Of a stretch of DNA of 64,000 nucleotides, positions 35,444-45,381 are shown piece after piece. Position 1 is the first letter of the stretch; the number at the start of each line of letters is the position of its first letter. The translations under genes were made by a program, and so were the position numbers. The notes under the pieces were generated by a model, which was not told the DNA's origin, did no database searches, and saw nothing but the letters and a program-made list of their open reading frames with translations. The DNA comes from Seonamhaeicola algicola. Its GTDB lineage: Bacteria; Bacteroidota; Bacteroidia; Flavobacteriales; Flavobacteriaceae. Location: positions 310,001 to 374,000 of the forward strand of contig NZ_VOSC01000012.1 in NCBI RefSeq assembly GCF_007997385.1. Reading direction: 5' to 3'.

Positions 35444-36394
35444 CTAATTATTTGTTTTTAAAATTTCTGAAATTTTCAAGTTTAAATCGTTTACGTGTTT
35501 TTCAGTAGGAATAATATTTTTAAGTTTTACAGTATCTTTTTTAATATAGCCCACATATTTTAACCATCCATTTGAACGAATAGCTCTTCTTAATTTTACC
35601 AGTTTAAAAAGCGTGTTGTTTTGTAAATCATTAAGTTCGTTTGTAGCATTATCAATGGAAATTTCAGGATACAAATCATTTAGAATTTTTTTAGCCATAT
35701 AGAAATGACCAACCTTATTTGGGTGAATACCATCTGGAATAAATGTAGAATCTGGGTAGGTTTCTTTCAATAATTTTAGTTTGGTATTCATGTAAGTATG
35801 CAAGTTTATTACTTGTACATTTTCAATGTGTGTTAACCAATTTGCATAGGTATCAAGTACATTATTATATTTTGCATAAGGCTGAATATATGAGTAGCTA
35901 TCACGGTTTTCAACAACATTTTTTCTACTTGCATCAAAAGGTGTTGGTGTAATTAAAATTAGTTTAGCATCAGTTGCTTCAACATCGTTTTTTAGTTTTA
36001 AAATACCGTTTTTATAATTATTAAAACGTGTACTATCTAATTCTGAATAAATACCATCATTCATACCATAGCACGCTAAAACTACATCTGGTTTGGTTTT
36101 TTGTAGGGCGTTATTTAATCTGTTATGAATGCATGGTCTAGGAAACGCATGAGCAGCCTCAGAATCTCCCGAGGCTGTTTCACTTGATAAGCCTATGCTT
36201 ATAATATTTAAAGTATCTGTTGGGTAATTTTTTCTTAAGTAATATTCTAAAAAATCAACATAACCACCATGTTGTGTAATACTATTTCCAAGTATTAAAA
36301 TTTTTTTATTGTGAAGCGGTAAATTAGTTTGTTTTGTGTTTTTACTACATGAAATAATTACTAATAATGTTGTTAAAAATAATAAACGCTTCAT
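35444..36394 (-). CDS. SGNH/GDSL-family lipase or esterase (lipoprotein)
   Basis: A 316-residue SGNH hydrolase. A lipoprotein signal ends at IISC (Cys16), block I reads ILGNSITQHGG with the catalytic Ser, block III carries GMND and block V is PDGIHPNKVGH with the Asp-x-x-His pair. It probably cleaves acyl or acetyl esters in the envelope, possibly on polysaccharides; the substrate is unknown. It is 15 bp downstream of gltX on the same strand. Confidence 0.85.
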   Translation of the reverse strand: MKRLLFLTTLLVIISCSKNTKQTNLPLHNKKILILGNSITQHGGYVDFLEYYLRKNYPTDTLNIISIGLSSETASGDSEAAHAFPRPCIHNRLNNALQKTKPDVVLACYGMNDGIYSELDSTRFNNYKNGILKLKNDVEATDAKLILITPTPFDASRKNVVENRDSYSYIQPYAKYNNVLDTYANWLTHIENVQVINLHTYMNTKLKLLKETYPDSTFIPDGIHPNKVGHFYMAKKILNDLYPEISIDNATNELNDLQNNTLFKLVKLRRAIRSNGWLKYVGYIKKDTVKLKNIIPTEKHVNDLNLKISEILKTNN

Positions 36395-36409
36395 AATAAT
36401 GTTATGGTT

Positions 36410-37927
36410 TTAAATTGATTTTATAGCAGTATTTATACGAGAAATGGTTTCATTTTTACCAATTAAGTAAATAATATCAAACACATCGGGTCCTTGTAAA
36501 GCGCCAACTAAGGCTAAGCGCAATGGCATCATTACTTTACCAAAACCTATTTCGTTACTAGTAATCCAACCTTTTACTGTTTTTTGAAGATTTTCAACAG
36601 TAAAATCATTGGTATTATTAATAATTTCAGCAACTGTAGTTAAAATAGTTTTAGTATCTTCTTTAAATGCTTTTTTTGATGCTTTTTCATCATAATTTTC
36701 AGGTGCTTTAAAGAAGAAATGACTTAAATCCCAAAGGTCACTTACAAATGTTGCACGTTCTTTAACTAGGCCTACAACCATTTCAATGTAGTTAACATCA
36801 ATATTACTGTTAATAGCATTATCAACAATGGGTTTATATTGTTCAGCAATAATGGCATTGTTTTGTTGCTGCATATAATGGTGGTTAAACCACTTTATCT
36901 TATCAGGATCAAATCTAGCACCAGCTTTATTTACGCGTTTTAAATCAAAAGCTTCAATAAGTTGTTCTAGATTAAAAATTTCTTGTTCTGTACCAGGGTT
37001 CCAACCTAAAAAAGCTAAAAAGTTTACAACGGCATCGGCAAAGTAACCATCTTCTTTATAACCTCTTGAAACATCATTTGTTTTAGGGTCTGTCCATTCT
37101 AAAGGAAATACCGGAAAGCCTAATTTATCGCCATCACGTTTACTTAGTTTACCTTTTCCGGTAGGTTTCAAAATTAATGGTAAATGTGCAAACTGTGGTG
37201 CTTCCCAACCTAAGGCTTGGTACAATTGGTAGTGTAGTGCCAAACTTGGTAACCATTCTTCACCACGAATTACATGTGATATTTCCATTAAGTGGTCATC
37301 AACAATATTTGCTAAATGATAGGTTGGCATGCCATCACTTTTAAAAAGTACTTTATCATCTAGTATATTTGTATCAATTTTAATATCACCTCTAATAATA
37401 TCTTTCAGATGAAGAGTTTCATCTTGAGGCGATTTAAAACGAATTACATAATCATGGCCAGCTTCAATTTTAGCTTTTACTTCTTCAGCAGAAAGCGCTA
37501 ATGAATTACTTAATTTTAAACGATTATGCCAATTATAGATAAATGTTTTGCCTTTAGCCTCGTGGTCTTTTCTATGAAAATCTAATGCTTCGGCAGTATC
37601 AAAAGCGTAATATGCATTGCCGTTAGCAATAAGTTTTTCAGCATATTGCTTGTATAAATTCTTGCGTTCACTTTGTCTGTATGGTCCAAATTTTTCATTT
37701 TTATTTGGTCCTTCATCAAGCGGAATACCACACCAATTTAATGCGTTAATAATATAATTTTCAGCACCTTCAACATAACGGTTTTGGTCTGTATCTTCAA
37801 TACGTAAAATAAATTGGCCGCCATGTTTTTTAGCAAATAAGTAGTTAAAAAGGGCGGTTCTTACGCCACCAATATGCAATGGTCCGGTTGGGCTTGGTGC
37901 AAAACGCACTCTTACGTTTTTGGTCAT
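36410..37927 (-). CDS. gltX: Glutamyl-tRNA synthetase
   Basis: A 505-residue class I synthetase for tRNA-Glu. The HIGH motif is in PSPTGPLHIGGVRTALFNYL and the KMSKS equivalent in KLSKRDG; the Zn-free mid domain and anticodon domain follow. Since a complete glnS is also present, this enzyme is probably discriminating (tRNA-Glu only). Full length. Confidence 0.96.
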   Translation of the reverse strand: MTKNVRVRFAPSPTGPLHIGGVRTALFNYLFAKKHGGQFILRIEDTDQNRYVEGAENYIINALNWCGIPLDEGPNKNEKFGPYRQSERKNLYKQYAEKLIANGNAYYAFDTAEALDFHRKDHEAKGKTFIYNWHNRLKLSNSLALSAEEVKAKIEAGHDYVIRFKSPQDETLHLKDIIRGDIKIDTNILDDKVLFKSDGMPTYHLANIVDDHLMEISHVIRGEEWLPSLALHYQLYQALGWEAPQFAHLPLILKPTGKGKLSKRDGDKLGFPVFPLEWTDPKTNDVSRGYKEDGYFADAVVNFLAFLGWNPGTEQEIFNLEQLIEAFDLKRVNKAGARFDPDKIKWFNHHYMQQQNNAIIAEQYKPIVDNAINSNIDVNYIEMVVGLVKERATFVSDLWDLSHFFFKAPENYDEKASKKAFKEDTKTILTTVAEIINNTNDFTVENLQKTVKGWITSNEIGFGKVMMPLRLALVGALQGPDVFDIIYLIGKNETISRINTAIKSI

Positions 37928-38009
37928 TTTAATAGTTTAAATTTGCCACAAAGATACAATTAACACATAATTATAAACAGTGTAGTAAATAAAATTGTAG
38001 TTTAGTATT

Positions 38010-41000
38010 ATGCATAATTTTAACACCATTAAAGCTAAGTTAGAAGCCTTTACAAAACGTTTTTATACAAACGAGTTATTAAAAGGTATCATTTTGTTTT
38101 TTGCCATTGGCTTATTGTATTTTCTATTCACACTTTTTATAGAATATATTTTATGGCTTAATACCACTGCCAGAACCATTTTATTTTGGTTTTTTATTAT
38201 TGTTGAAATAGCACTTTTAATAAAGTTTATTGTAATACCGTTAGCTAAATTATTTAAACTAAAAAAAGGTATTAATTATGTTGAAGCTTCAAAAATAATT
38301 GGAAATCATTTTCCTGAAGTTAATGATAAATTATTAAACATACTACAGTTAGAAAACAACAAAAACCAAACCGAATTATTACTTGCCAGTATTGAGCAAA
38401 AAGCAACTGAATTAAAACCAATTCCGTTTAAATTGGCTGTTAATTTTAAAGACAACATAAAATATTTAAAATATGCAGCCATACCCGTTTTAATTTTATT
38501 AGTTACTTTTTTAACTGACAATTTAAATTGGTTTAGTAAAAGTTATGATAGGGTAGTGCATTACAAAACAGCTTTTGAACCACCAGCACCCTTTCAGTTT
38601 ATAGTTGATAATGCTAATTTACAAACCATAGAAAATACAGATTACAAATTGGTTGTTAAAACTGTTGGAGATTTTGTGCCAAAAAATGTAAAAATAACTT
38701 ATAACAACGAATCTTATTTTTTAAAACAAACCAATTTAAACACTTTTGAGTATACTTTTACACAACCAAAGCAAGCTGTTAATTTTAGTTTATCTGCTAA
38801 TAAAGTAACATCAAAATCTTATACTTTAAATATAATAAATGCACCATTACTTTTAAATTTTAATATGCATTTAAATTACCCAAATTATATTAAAAAGAAA
38901 CCCGAAATTTTAAAAGGAACAGGTAATGCACTTGTTCCTGAAGGCACAAAAATTACCTGGAAACTTAATACCAAATCAACCGATTTTGTAAACTTTATTA
39001 GTAATGATACTGTTAAATTTAAAAAAAGTAATAACAATTTTGAAGCTTCAAAAACAGTTCTCAATAACCTAAATTATAGCATTAGTACTAATAATGAAGA
39101 TTTAAAAAATTATGAGAATTTAAATTTCAATATTGATGTAATAAAAGATCAATTTCCTGAATTAAAAGTTGATGTAAAAACAGATACTACTGATGCACAA
39201 ACATTATATTTCCACGGAAAAGCTACCGATGATTATGGATTCACTAAACTACAGTTAGTTTATTACCCAACAGATGATGAAACAGATAAAAAAAGTATTA
39301 ATATTCCGTTTAGCACGAGTAATGCCATTTCATTTATAAGCGTATTTCCTAATACTATTCCAGTTAAAGATGGTGTTTCGTATAGTTTGTATTTTCAAAT
39401 AACTGACAATGATTATGTTAATAAATACAAATCTGCAAAAAGTCATGTTTTTAATTATAGAAAACGAACTAAAGATGAAGATACTGAAAAACAACTTCAA
39501 GATCAGAGTAAAACAATCAATCAGCTTAATAAATCTTTAGACAAATTTAATACACAAGAAAAAGCTTTAGAGGCAATAACCAAAACTCAAAAAGAAAAAC
39601 AAAACTTAAGCTTCAACGATAAAAAAACGTTAGAATCATTTTTAAAACGACAAAAGCAACAGGACGAAATGATGAAAAACTTCAGTAAAAAACTAAAAGA
39701 TAATTTTGAAGATTTTCAACAAGACAAACCTACTGATGCTTTTAAAGAAGATTTAAAAAAACGATTAAACGATAACGAAGAACAACTTAAAAAAGATGAA
39801 AAGCTTTTAGAAGAACTTGAAAAGCTACAAGATAAAATTAGTAAAGAAGATTTAGTAAAAAAACTTGACGATTTAGCTAAGCAAAACAAAAACAAAAAGC
39901 GTAGCTTACAACAACTATTAGAACTTACTAAACGGTTTTATGTTGAAAAGAAATTAGAAACTTTAAAAGATAATTTATCTAAAATTTCTGAAGAACAAGA
40001 AAAGTTATCAAGGGATGAATCTAATACCAATTCAAAAGAAAAACAAGAACAACTTAATAAAGCTTTTGAAGATTTTACTAAAGCTTTAGATGACCTAAAA
40101 AAGGAAAATAAAAATTTAAAAAAGCCTTTTGATATTCCTCAAGATAAGTTAGAAGAAAACGAAATTAAAAAGGAACAGAAGGAAGCCACTAATGCTTTAA
40201 ACAATCAAGAAGAACAACAAAATAACCAAAAACAAAAGGCGCAGCAAAAGCAAAAAAATGCTGCAAAAAAAATGAAACAAATGCTATCTAAAATGCAAAG
40301 TAGCATTCAAATGAATGCCGGCGAACAAATGCAAGAAGATATGGAAATGCTTAGGCAAATTTTAGATAATTTAGTATTGTTCTCTTTTGATCAAGAAGCC
40401 CTAATGAATAAGTTTAAAAACATAAATGAAGACCATAATAAATACGCATCGCATTTAAAAAATCAATATAATTTAAAAGAACATTTTCAACATATTGATG
40501 ATAGTTTATTTGCCCTATCTACACGTCAACCTAAACTGTCTGAAGATGTCAATAAAGAAATTACTGAAGTGTATTTTAACATTGACAAAGCCATTAGTTT
40601 ATTTGCAGATAACAATTTATATCAGGGTGTTTCAAACCAACAATTTGCTATAACAGCCGCTAATAATTTAGCAGATTTTTTAAGTAATGTTTTAGACAAT
40701 ATGCAAGAAAACATGAATATGTCTGCGGGTCAAGGATCAGGTGATCAACAATTACCCGACATAATTATGAGCCAAGAACAACTTAACCAAATGATGAAGG
40801 ATGCTATGAATGATTCTCAAAAGAAAGGTGAGCAAAAAAAAGGGAATCAAGAAGGTAATAAACCTGGAGATAAATCTGGTGAAAAAAACGATGGTAATCA
40901 AGGCTCTCAAAATGCTTCTAATGGCTCTAAACCTAATGAAGATTTAAACGGTAAATTATTTGAAATCTATCAAAAACAACAACAACTTCGTCAAGATTTA

Positions 41001-41354
41001 GAAGAGCAAATTAATAAACAAGGGTTAAAAGGAAACTCAAATCATCTATTAAAACAAATGGAAGATATTGAGCTAGAATTATTAAACAAAGGTTTTACAA
41101 ACAACACACTAAACAAAATGCTTAACCTAAAACATCAACTTTTAAAACTTGATAAAGCAGCACATGAGCAAGGTGAAGAAAACAAGCGTGAATCTAAAAC
41201 CAACAATAACAATTTCAGTAATCCATCTAATAACCAATTAAACAAGGCAAAAGAATATTTTAATACTATTGAAATTTTAGACAAACAAGCAGTACCTTTG
41301 CAAAATATTTATAAAAAGAAAGTGCAACAGTATTTTAATAAAGGGAATGATTAA
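38010..41354 (+). CDS. DUF4175 family membrane protein with long coiled coil
   Basis: A 1114-residue protein. Two or three hydrophobic segments at the N-terminus (about 25-75 and 153-172) anchor it; a beta-rich extracytoplasmic region follows to about residue 490, then a long Lys/Glu/Gln-rich coiled coil (about 490-870), a Gly/Asn/Gln-rich linker near 900-970 and a final helical part. This is the DUF4175 layout common in Bacteroidetes; the function is unknown. It overlaps ybeY by 8 bp, so they are coupled. Confidence 0.85.
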   Translation: MHNFNTIKAKLEAFTKRFYTNELLKGIILFFAIGLLYFLFTLFIEYILWLNTTARTILFWFFIIVEIALLIKFIVIPLAKLFKLKKGINYVEASKIIGNHFPEVNDKLLNILQLENNKNQTELLLASIEQKATELKPIPFKLAVNFKDNIKYLKYAAIPVLILLVTFLTDNLNWFSKSYDRVVHYKTAFEPPAPFQFIVDNANLQTIENTDYKLVVKTVGDFVPKNVKITYNNESYFLKQTNLNTFEYTFTQPKQAVNFSLSANKVTSKSYTLNIINAPLLLNFNMHLNYPNYIKKKPEILKGTGNALVPEGTKITWKLNTKSTDFVNFISNDTVKFKKSNNNFEASKTVLNNLNYSISTNNEDLKNYENLNFNIDVIKDQFPELKVDVKTDTTDAQTLYFHGKATDDYGFTKLQLVYYPTDDETDKKSINIPFSTSNAISFISVFPNTIPVKDGVSYSLYFQITDNDYVNKYKSAKSHVFNYRKRTKDEDTEKQLQDQSKTINQLNKSLDKFNTQEKALEAITKTQKEKQNLSFNDKKTLESFLKRQKQQDEMMKNFSKKLKDNFEDFQQDKPTDAFKEDLKKRLNDNEEQLKKDEKLLEELEKLQDKISKEDLVKKLDDLAKQNKNKKRSLQQLLELTKRFYVEKKLETLKDNLSKISEEQEKLSRDESNTNSKEKQEQLNKAFEDFTKALDDLKKENKNLKKPFDIPQDKLEENEIKKEQKEATNALNNQEEQQNNQKQKAQQKQKNAAKKMKQMLSKMQSSIQMNAGEQMQEDMEMLRQILDNLVLFSFDQEALMNKFKNINEDHNKYASHLKNQYNLKEHFQHIDDSLFALSTRQPKLSEDVNKEITEVYFNIDKAISLFADNNLYQGVSNQQFAITAANNLADFLSNVLDNMQENMNMSAGQGSGDQQLPDIIMSQEQLNQMMKDAMNDSQKKGEQKKGNQEGNKPGDKSGEKNDGNQGSQNASNGSKPNEDLNGKLFEIYQKQQQLRQDLEEQINKQGLKGNSNHLLKQMEDIELELLNKGFTNNTLNKMLNLKHQLLKLDKAAHEQGEENKRESKTNNNNFSNPSNNQLNKAKEYFNTIEILDKQAVPLQNIYKKKVQQYFNKGND

Positions 41355-41763
41355 TTTCAATTACGAAATAGATTTTGAATTAGCTAATGAAACTGTTGTT
41401 TCAAAATGGATAGAAGATGTCATTTTTGAAGAAGGATATAAACTTGAAGAAGTTAATTATGTGTTTTGTGATGATGAATATTTACATAAACTAAATGTAG
41501 AATTCTTAAATCACGATACATTAACTGATATTATTAGTTTCGATTATACTGTAGGAAAAATTATCCAAGGTGATATATTTATTTCTGTTGAAAGAGTACG
41601 TGATAATGCTAAAGATTTTAATGTTTCTTTTCAAGAAGAACTACACAGAGTTATAGTTCACGGCATACTTCATTACTGTGGGTATAAAGACAAAACAGAT
41701 GAAGATGTACATGTAATGCGAAGCAAAGAAAACCAGTATATAGCACTAATTAAATCAATATAA
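41347..41763 (+). CDS. ybeY: rRNA maturation endoribonuclease YbeY
   Basis: A 138-residue YbeY, the metal-dependent RNase that processes 16S rRNA 3' ends and takes part in ribosome quality control. The metal motif reads HGILHYCGYKD: two His are present and the third position of the usual HxxxHxxxxxH is Asp, a change I believe is common in Bacteroidetes YbeY. It overlaps DUF4175 by 8 bp and is followed by a parS site and mnmG. Confidence 0.94.
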   Translation: MINFNYEIDFELANETVVSKWIEDVIFEEGYKLEEVNYVFCDDEYLHKLNVEFLNHDTLTDIISFDYTVGKIIQGDIFISVERVRDNAKDFNVSFQEELHRVIVHGILHYCGYKDKTDEDVHVMRSKENQYIALIKSI

Positions 41764-41794
41764 TATCATCTCCAAATATTTATTATTAATCAAT

Positions 41795-41810
41795 TGTTCC
41801 ACGTGGAACA
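41795..41810. promoter_or_regulatory. parS site (ParB-binding palindrome) upstream of mnmG
   Basis: TGTTCCACGTGGAACA is a perfect 16-bp palindrome that matches the bacterial parS consensus (TGTTTCACGTGAAACA) apart from the symmetric T-to-C pair seen in several phyla. It lies between ybeY and mnmG, 18 bp before the mnmG ATG. ParB would nucleate here for chromosome segregation. Confidence 0.85.
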
Positions 41811-41828
41811 TGTTTAATTATACACACT

Positions 41829-43700
41829 ATGTTTAATGAAATTTATGATGTTATTGTTGTTGGAGGCGGGCATGCAGGAAGTGAAGCAGCGGCAGCAGCA
41901 GCTAATATGGGAAGTAAAACATTGTTAGTTACAATGAATTTACAAAACATTGCTCAAATGTCATGCAACCCTGCCATGGGCGGTATAGCTAAAGGGCAAA
42001 TAGTTAGAGAAATTGATGCGCTTGGTGGTTATAGCGGTATAGTTTCTGACACCTCTGCCATCCAGTTTAAAATGCTTAATAAATCAAAAGGACCTGCAAT
42101 GTGGAGTCCAAGAGTGCAGAGTGACAGAATGCGTTTTGCTGAAGATTGGAGGATGCTTTTAGAGCAAACCCAGAACTTAGATTTTTATCAAGAAATGGTT
42201 TCTGGTTTATTAATTAAAGGCGATAAAGTTGTTGGCGTTAAAACATCTTTAGGTGTTGAAATTAAAGCTAAATCTGTGGTGCTTACCAATGGTACTTTTT
42301 TAAACGGTTTAATTCATATTGGCGATAAAAGTTTTGGTGGTGGTAGAGCAGGAGAAAAAGCTGCCACCGGCATAACAGAACAGTTAGTGGATATAGGTTT
42401 TGATTCTGGTAGAATGAAAACAGGAACACCACCGAGAGTTGATGGTAGAAGTTTAGATTTTTCTAAAATGATAGAACAACCTGGTGATGATAATCCGGAG
42501 AAGTTTTCGTATTTAGATATTACAAAACCATTAACCAATCAACGTTCTTGCCATATGTCTTATACAAGTCCGTTGGTGCATGATTTGCTTCGTGAAGGGT
42601 TTGATAGATCTCCAATGTTTAACGGTAGAATTAAAAGTTTAGGACCACGTTATTGTCCATCAATTGAAGATAAAATAAATCGATTCGCAGATAAAGACCG
42701 TCATCAATTATTTGTTGAACCCGAAGGTTGGAATACAGTTGAATATTATATAAACGGTTTCTCAACTTCATTACCTGAGGATGTTCAATTTAAAGCATTA
42801 CGTTCTGTTGCTGGATTTGAAAATGTGAAATTCTTCAGGCCAGGTTATGCTATAGAATATGATTATTTTCCGCCAACACAGTTAAAACATACCTTAGAGA
42901 CTAAGCTGGTAAATGGCTTGTATTTTGCTGGTCAAATTAATGGAACAACGGGTTATGAAGAGGCTGCTTCTCAAGGTTTAATGGCAGGTATAAATGCAAG
43001 TTTAAAAGTACAAGAGCGTGATGCGTTTACGTTGAAACGCGATGAAGCTTATATAGGTGTATTAATAGATGATTTAATAACAAAAGGAACTGAAGAGCCG
43101 TATAGAATGTTTACCTCACGTGCAGAGTATAGAACCTTGTTAAGACAAGATAATGCAGATTTACGATTAACACCTAAAGGTTTTAAATTAGGTATAGCCT
43201 CTGAAAAACGTTTAAAGCGTATGGAAGAAAAGCATGAATCTGCTAAACAATTTGTATCGTTTTTTGAAACAACAAGTGTTCAACCAAGTGAAATAAATCC
43301 AATTTTAGAATCTAAAAATTCATCTGTTGTTAAACAATCTGGTAAACTTTTTAAAATATTTGCTAGACCAAATATTGAAATGGATGATATTAGAAATGTA
43401 AAAAGTGTTGAAGATTATATTCAACAAAATAATCTAGATAGAGAGGTAATTGAGCAGGCTGAAATTCAAGTAAAATATGCTGGTTATATAGAAAAAGAAA
43501 AAAACAATGCAGATAAACTTAATAGATTAGAATATGTAAAAATTCCTGCTAATTTTGATTATTCACAAATTAAATCTATGAGTTTTGAAGCACGCGAAAA
43601 ATTAAAAAAAATACAGCCAACAACCGTTTCTCAAGCATCAAGAATTAGCGGAGTATCTCCAAATGATATTTCGGTTTTATTGGTTTATATGGGTAGATAA
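41829..43700 (+). CDS. mnmG: tRNA uridine-5-carboxymethylaminomethyl modification enzyme MnmG (GidA)
   Basis: A 623-residue FAD enzyme that, with MnmE, modifies the wobble uridine of several tRNAs. The N-terminal dinucleotide motif VVGGGHAGSEAAAAAA, the PAMGGIAKGQIVREIDALGG signature and the C-terminal helical MnmE-binding domain (ARISGVSPNDISVLLVYM) are all present. Cytoplasmic. A parS site lies directly upstream and the next ORF's ATG overlaps the stop by one base (TAATG). Confidence 0.97.
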   Translation: MFNEIYDVIVVGGGHAGSEAAAAAANMGSKTLLVTMNLQNIAQMSCNPAMGGIAKGQIVREIDALGGYSGIVSDTSAIQFKMLNKSKGPAMWSPRVQSDRMRFAEDWRMLLEQTQNLDFYQEMVSGLLIKGDKVVGVKTSLGVEIKAKSVVLTNGTFLNGLIHIGDKSFGGGRAGEKAATGITEQLVDIGFDSGRMKTGTPPRVDGRSLDFSKMIEQPGDDNPEKFSYLDITKPLTNQRSCHMSYTSPLVHDLLREGFDRSPMFNGRIKSLGPRYCPSIEDKINRFADKDRHQLFVEPEGWNTVEYYINGFSTSLPEDVQFKALRSVAGFENVKFFRPGYAIEYDYFPPTQLKHTLETKLVNGLYFAGQINGTTGYEEAASQGLMAGINASLKVQERDAFTLKRDEAYIGVLIDDLITKGTEEPYRMFTSRAEYRTLLRQDNADLRLTPKGFKLGIASEKRLKRMEEKHESAKQFVSFFETTSVQPSEINPILESKNSSVVKQSGKLFKIFARPNIEMDDIRNVKSVEDYIQQNNLDREVIEQAEIQVKYAGYIEKEKNNADKLNRLEYVKIPANFDYSQIKSMSFEAREKLKKIQPTTVSQASRISGVSPNDISVLLVYMGR

Positions 43701-44164
43701 TGAAAAGTGTTGTTTTAAAACAGAAATTATCTTTTACTGTGTTAGTGCAATTTGTGTTTCCTATTTCTGTAGGGTTATGTGTTTTAACTTTCTTTTTTAG
43801 TTTCCTGTTTTTTCCGTTTTTTATAATTAGTTTGTTGTGGTTGTTTGGTAGTTATAATTATGTGTTTAATGAAAATGGCAATCACAAAATTCAATATAAA
43901 ACTTTAAATATTTTGTTGTTTACACGTGATAAAGCTTTTTTGAAACCAGATTATGTTTCTTTATTCCAGCAATCTTTTAAGCAAACATTGGGTTTTGGTT
44001 TTTTAGAGTTTGGTAAGGCCAGGTATAAAGATTATACTATTAAATTATTTAGTGAAAATAAACACAAAATTGTTTACATAACTTCAAGAAAAGTAGAGGT
44101 GTTATTACTTGGTAAAAAGCTTTCTGAAGTATTAAACGTTGAATTATATAACGCTTTAAAATAA
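43700..44164 (+). CDS. Membrane-associated protein of unknown function
   Basis: A 154-residue protein. The first 60 residues contain two hydrophobic segments rich in Phe/Leu; the remainder (TRDKAFLKPDYVSLFQQSF ... KVEVLLLGKKLSEVL) looks like a small cytoplasmic domain of the bacterial PH-like type, though I cannot assign it firmly. The start overlaps the mnmG stop (TAATG), so it is translationally coupled, and its stop lies inside a 30-bp palindrome carrying parS. Confidence 0.65.
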   Translation: MKSVVLKQKLSFTVLVQFVFPISVGLCVLTFFFSFLFFPFFIISLLWLFGSYNYVFNENGNHKIQYKTLNILLFTRDKAFLKPDYVSLFQQSFKQTLGFGFLEFGKARYKDYTIKLFSENKHKIVYITSRKVEVLLLGKKLSEVLNVELYNALK

Positions 44165-44190
44165 TTTTGTTCCACGTGGAACAAAATTAT
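44161..44190. promoter_or_regulatory. parS site inside a perfect 30-bp palindrome
   Basis: The 16-bp parS palindrome TGTTCCACGTGGAACA (44168-44183) sits centrally in a perfect 30-bp palindrome (44161-44190) that includes the stop codon of the preceding gene. It is identical in core to the site at 41795. As RNA it would form a 13- to 15-bp hairpin, so it may also help terminate transcription. Confidence 0.88.
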
Positions 44191-44292
44191 TTTAAAAAAT
44201 ATTAAATATTTACAAAGATTAAAACAATATTAAGTAAGGCTTTTTACTAATTGTTTTTCAAATAACTTAAAAGGTTTAAAAAAACTAAAGAG

Positions 44293-45153
44293 GTGTCAAT
44301 TAAAAACGCATATTTAAAAGTTAAAGATCATTCCGTTTCTAAAGAAATATTTCAATTAATAGAAAACACCAAATATGGTTTTTTAGAAACACATCCGCAA
44401 CCTGCAAAAGAAAATTTACCCGCTTATTATAAAAGTGAAGATTATATTTCGCATACAGATACAAAGCGTAATCTTTTTGAAAAACTATATCATTTAGTTA
44501 GAAGTTTCACACTTCAAAAAAAAGTAAACTTTATTAATTCGTTTGTTTCAAAAAAAACTAATGAAAAATCACTTTTAGATATTGGTTGCGGTACAGGCGA
44601 TTTTATTCAAACAGCAAAAAACAATAATTGGCTAGTTTCTGGAATTGAACCAAACAATGAGGCTAGAGGTATTGCAAATAAAAAAACAAACAACGCAGTT
44701 TTTAATACTAATAAACTATTAGAATTTAAAGCGCATAGTTTTGATGTTATTACACTTTGGCATGTTTTAGAGCATTTACCAAATTTAGATGAACACATAA
44801 AAATTTTAAAAAAATTATTAAAACCAAACGGAACATTAATAATTGCTGTACCAAACTATAAAAGTTATGATGCACAAGTTTATAAAGAATTTTGGGCGGC
44901 TTATGATGTGCCAAGACATTTATGGCATTTTAATAAAACATCAATAGCTAAATTGTTTTTTGATGTTTCAATGACAATTAAAAAAATTAAACCTATGTGG
45001 TTTGATGCTTTTTATGTGTGTCTTTTATCTGAGAAGTATAAAACCGGTAAAATGAATTTTATTAAGGCTTTTTTTAATGGTTTGGTATCAAATACCAAAG
45101 CCTTGGGCTCAAAAGAAGCTTCTTCATTAATTTATGTTATAAAAAACAACTAA
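44293..45153 (+). CDS. Class I SAM-dependent methyltransferase
   Basis: A 286-residue methyltransferase with the SAM motif LLDIGCGTGDFI (about residue 96), a second motif around LWHVLEHLPN (an aromatic/acidic motif IV) and KPNGTLIIAVPN as motif VI. The N-terminus (YGFLETHPQP) and the C-terminal helix with the ASSLIYVI end are those of a Flavobacteriia branch found near mnmG. The start is a GTG at 44293, in an A-rich context. Its substrate is unknown. Confidence 0.85.
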   Translation: MSIKNAYLKVKDHSVSKEIFQLIENTKYGFLETHPQPAKENLPAYYKSEDYISHTDTKRNLFEKLYHLVRSFTLQKKVNFINSFVSKKTNEKSLLDIGCGTGDFIQTAKNNNWLVSGIEPNNEARGIANKKTNNAVFNTNKLLEFKAHSFDVITLWHVLEHLPNLDEHIKILKKLLKPNGTLIIAVPNYKSYDAQVYKEFWAAYDVPRHLWHFNKTSIAKLFFDVSMTIKKIKPMWFDAFYVCLLSEKYKTGKMNFIKAFFNGLVSNTKALGSKEASSLIYVIKNN

Positions 45154-45381
45154 TTTTTATTTAAATAAGTTTTATTAGCTTTTTTTAACAACTGTAATGT
45201 AATTGGGTGTCTTTTTTTGAAAAGTGTCTTAAAACGCTTTATTTGAAGTTGGTTTTGATAGTTAATTGTAATGTGTTCTGCAAAACAATATAAATTTTAT
45301 TTATACAATCAAATTGAGCTTAATTTTCATTTCTATATCCTTTTCTTTTTTACATTTGCTTCAAAATAATTAAAAATTAAA

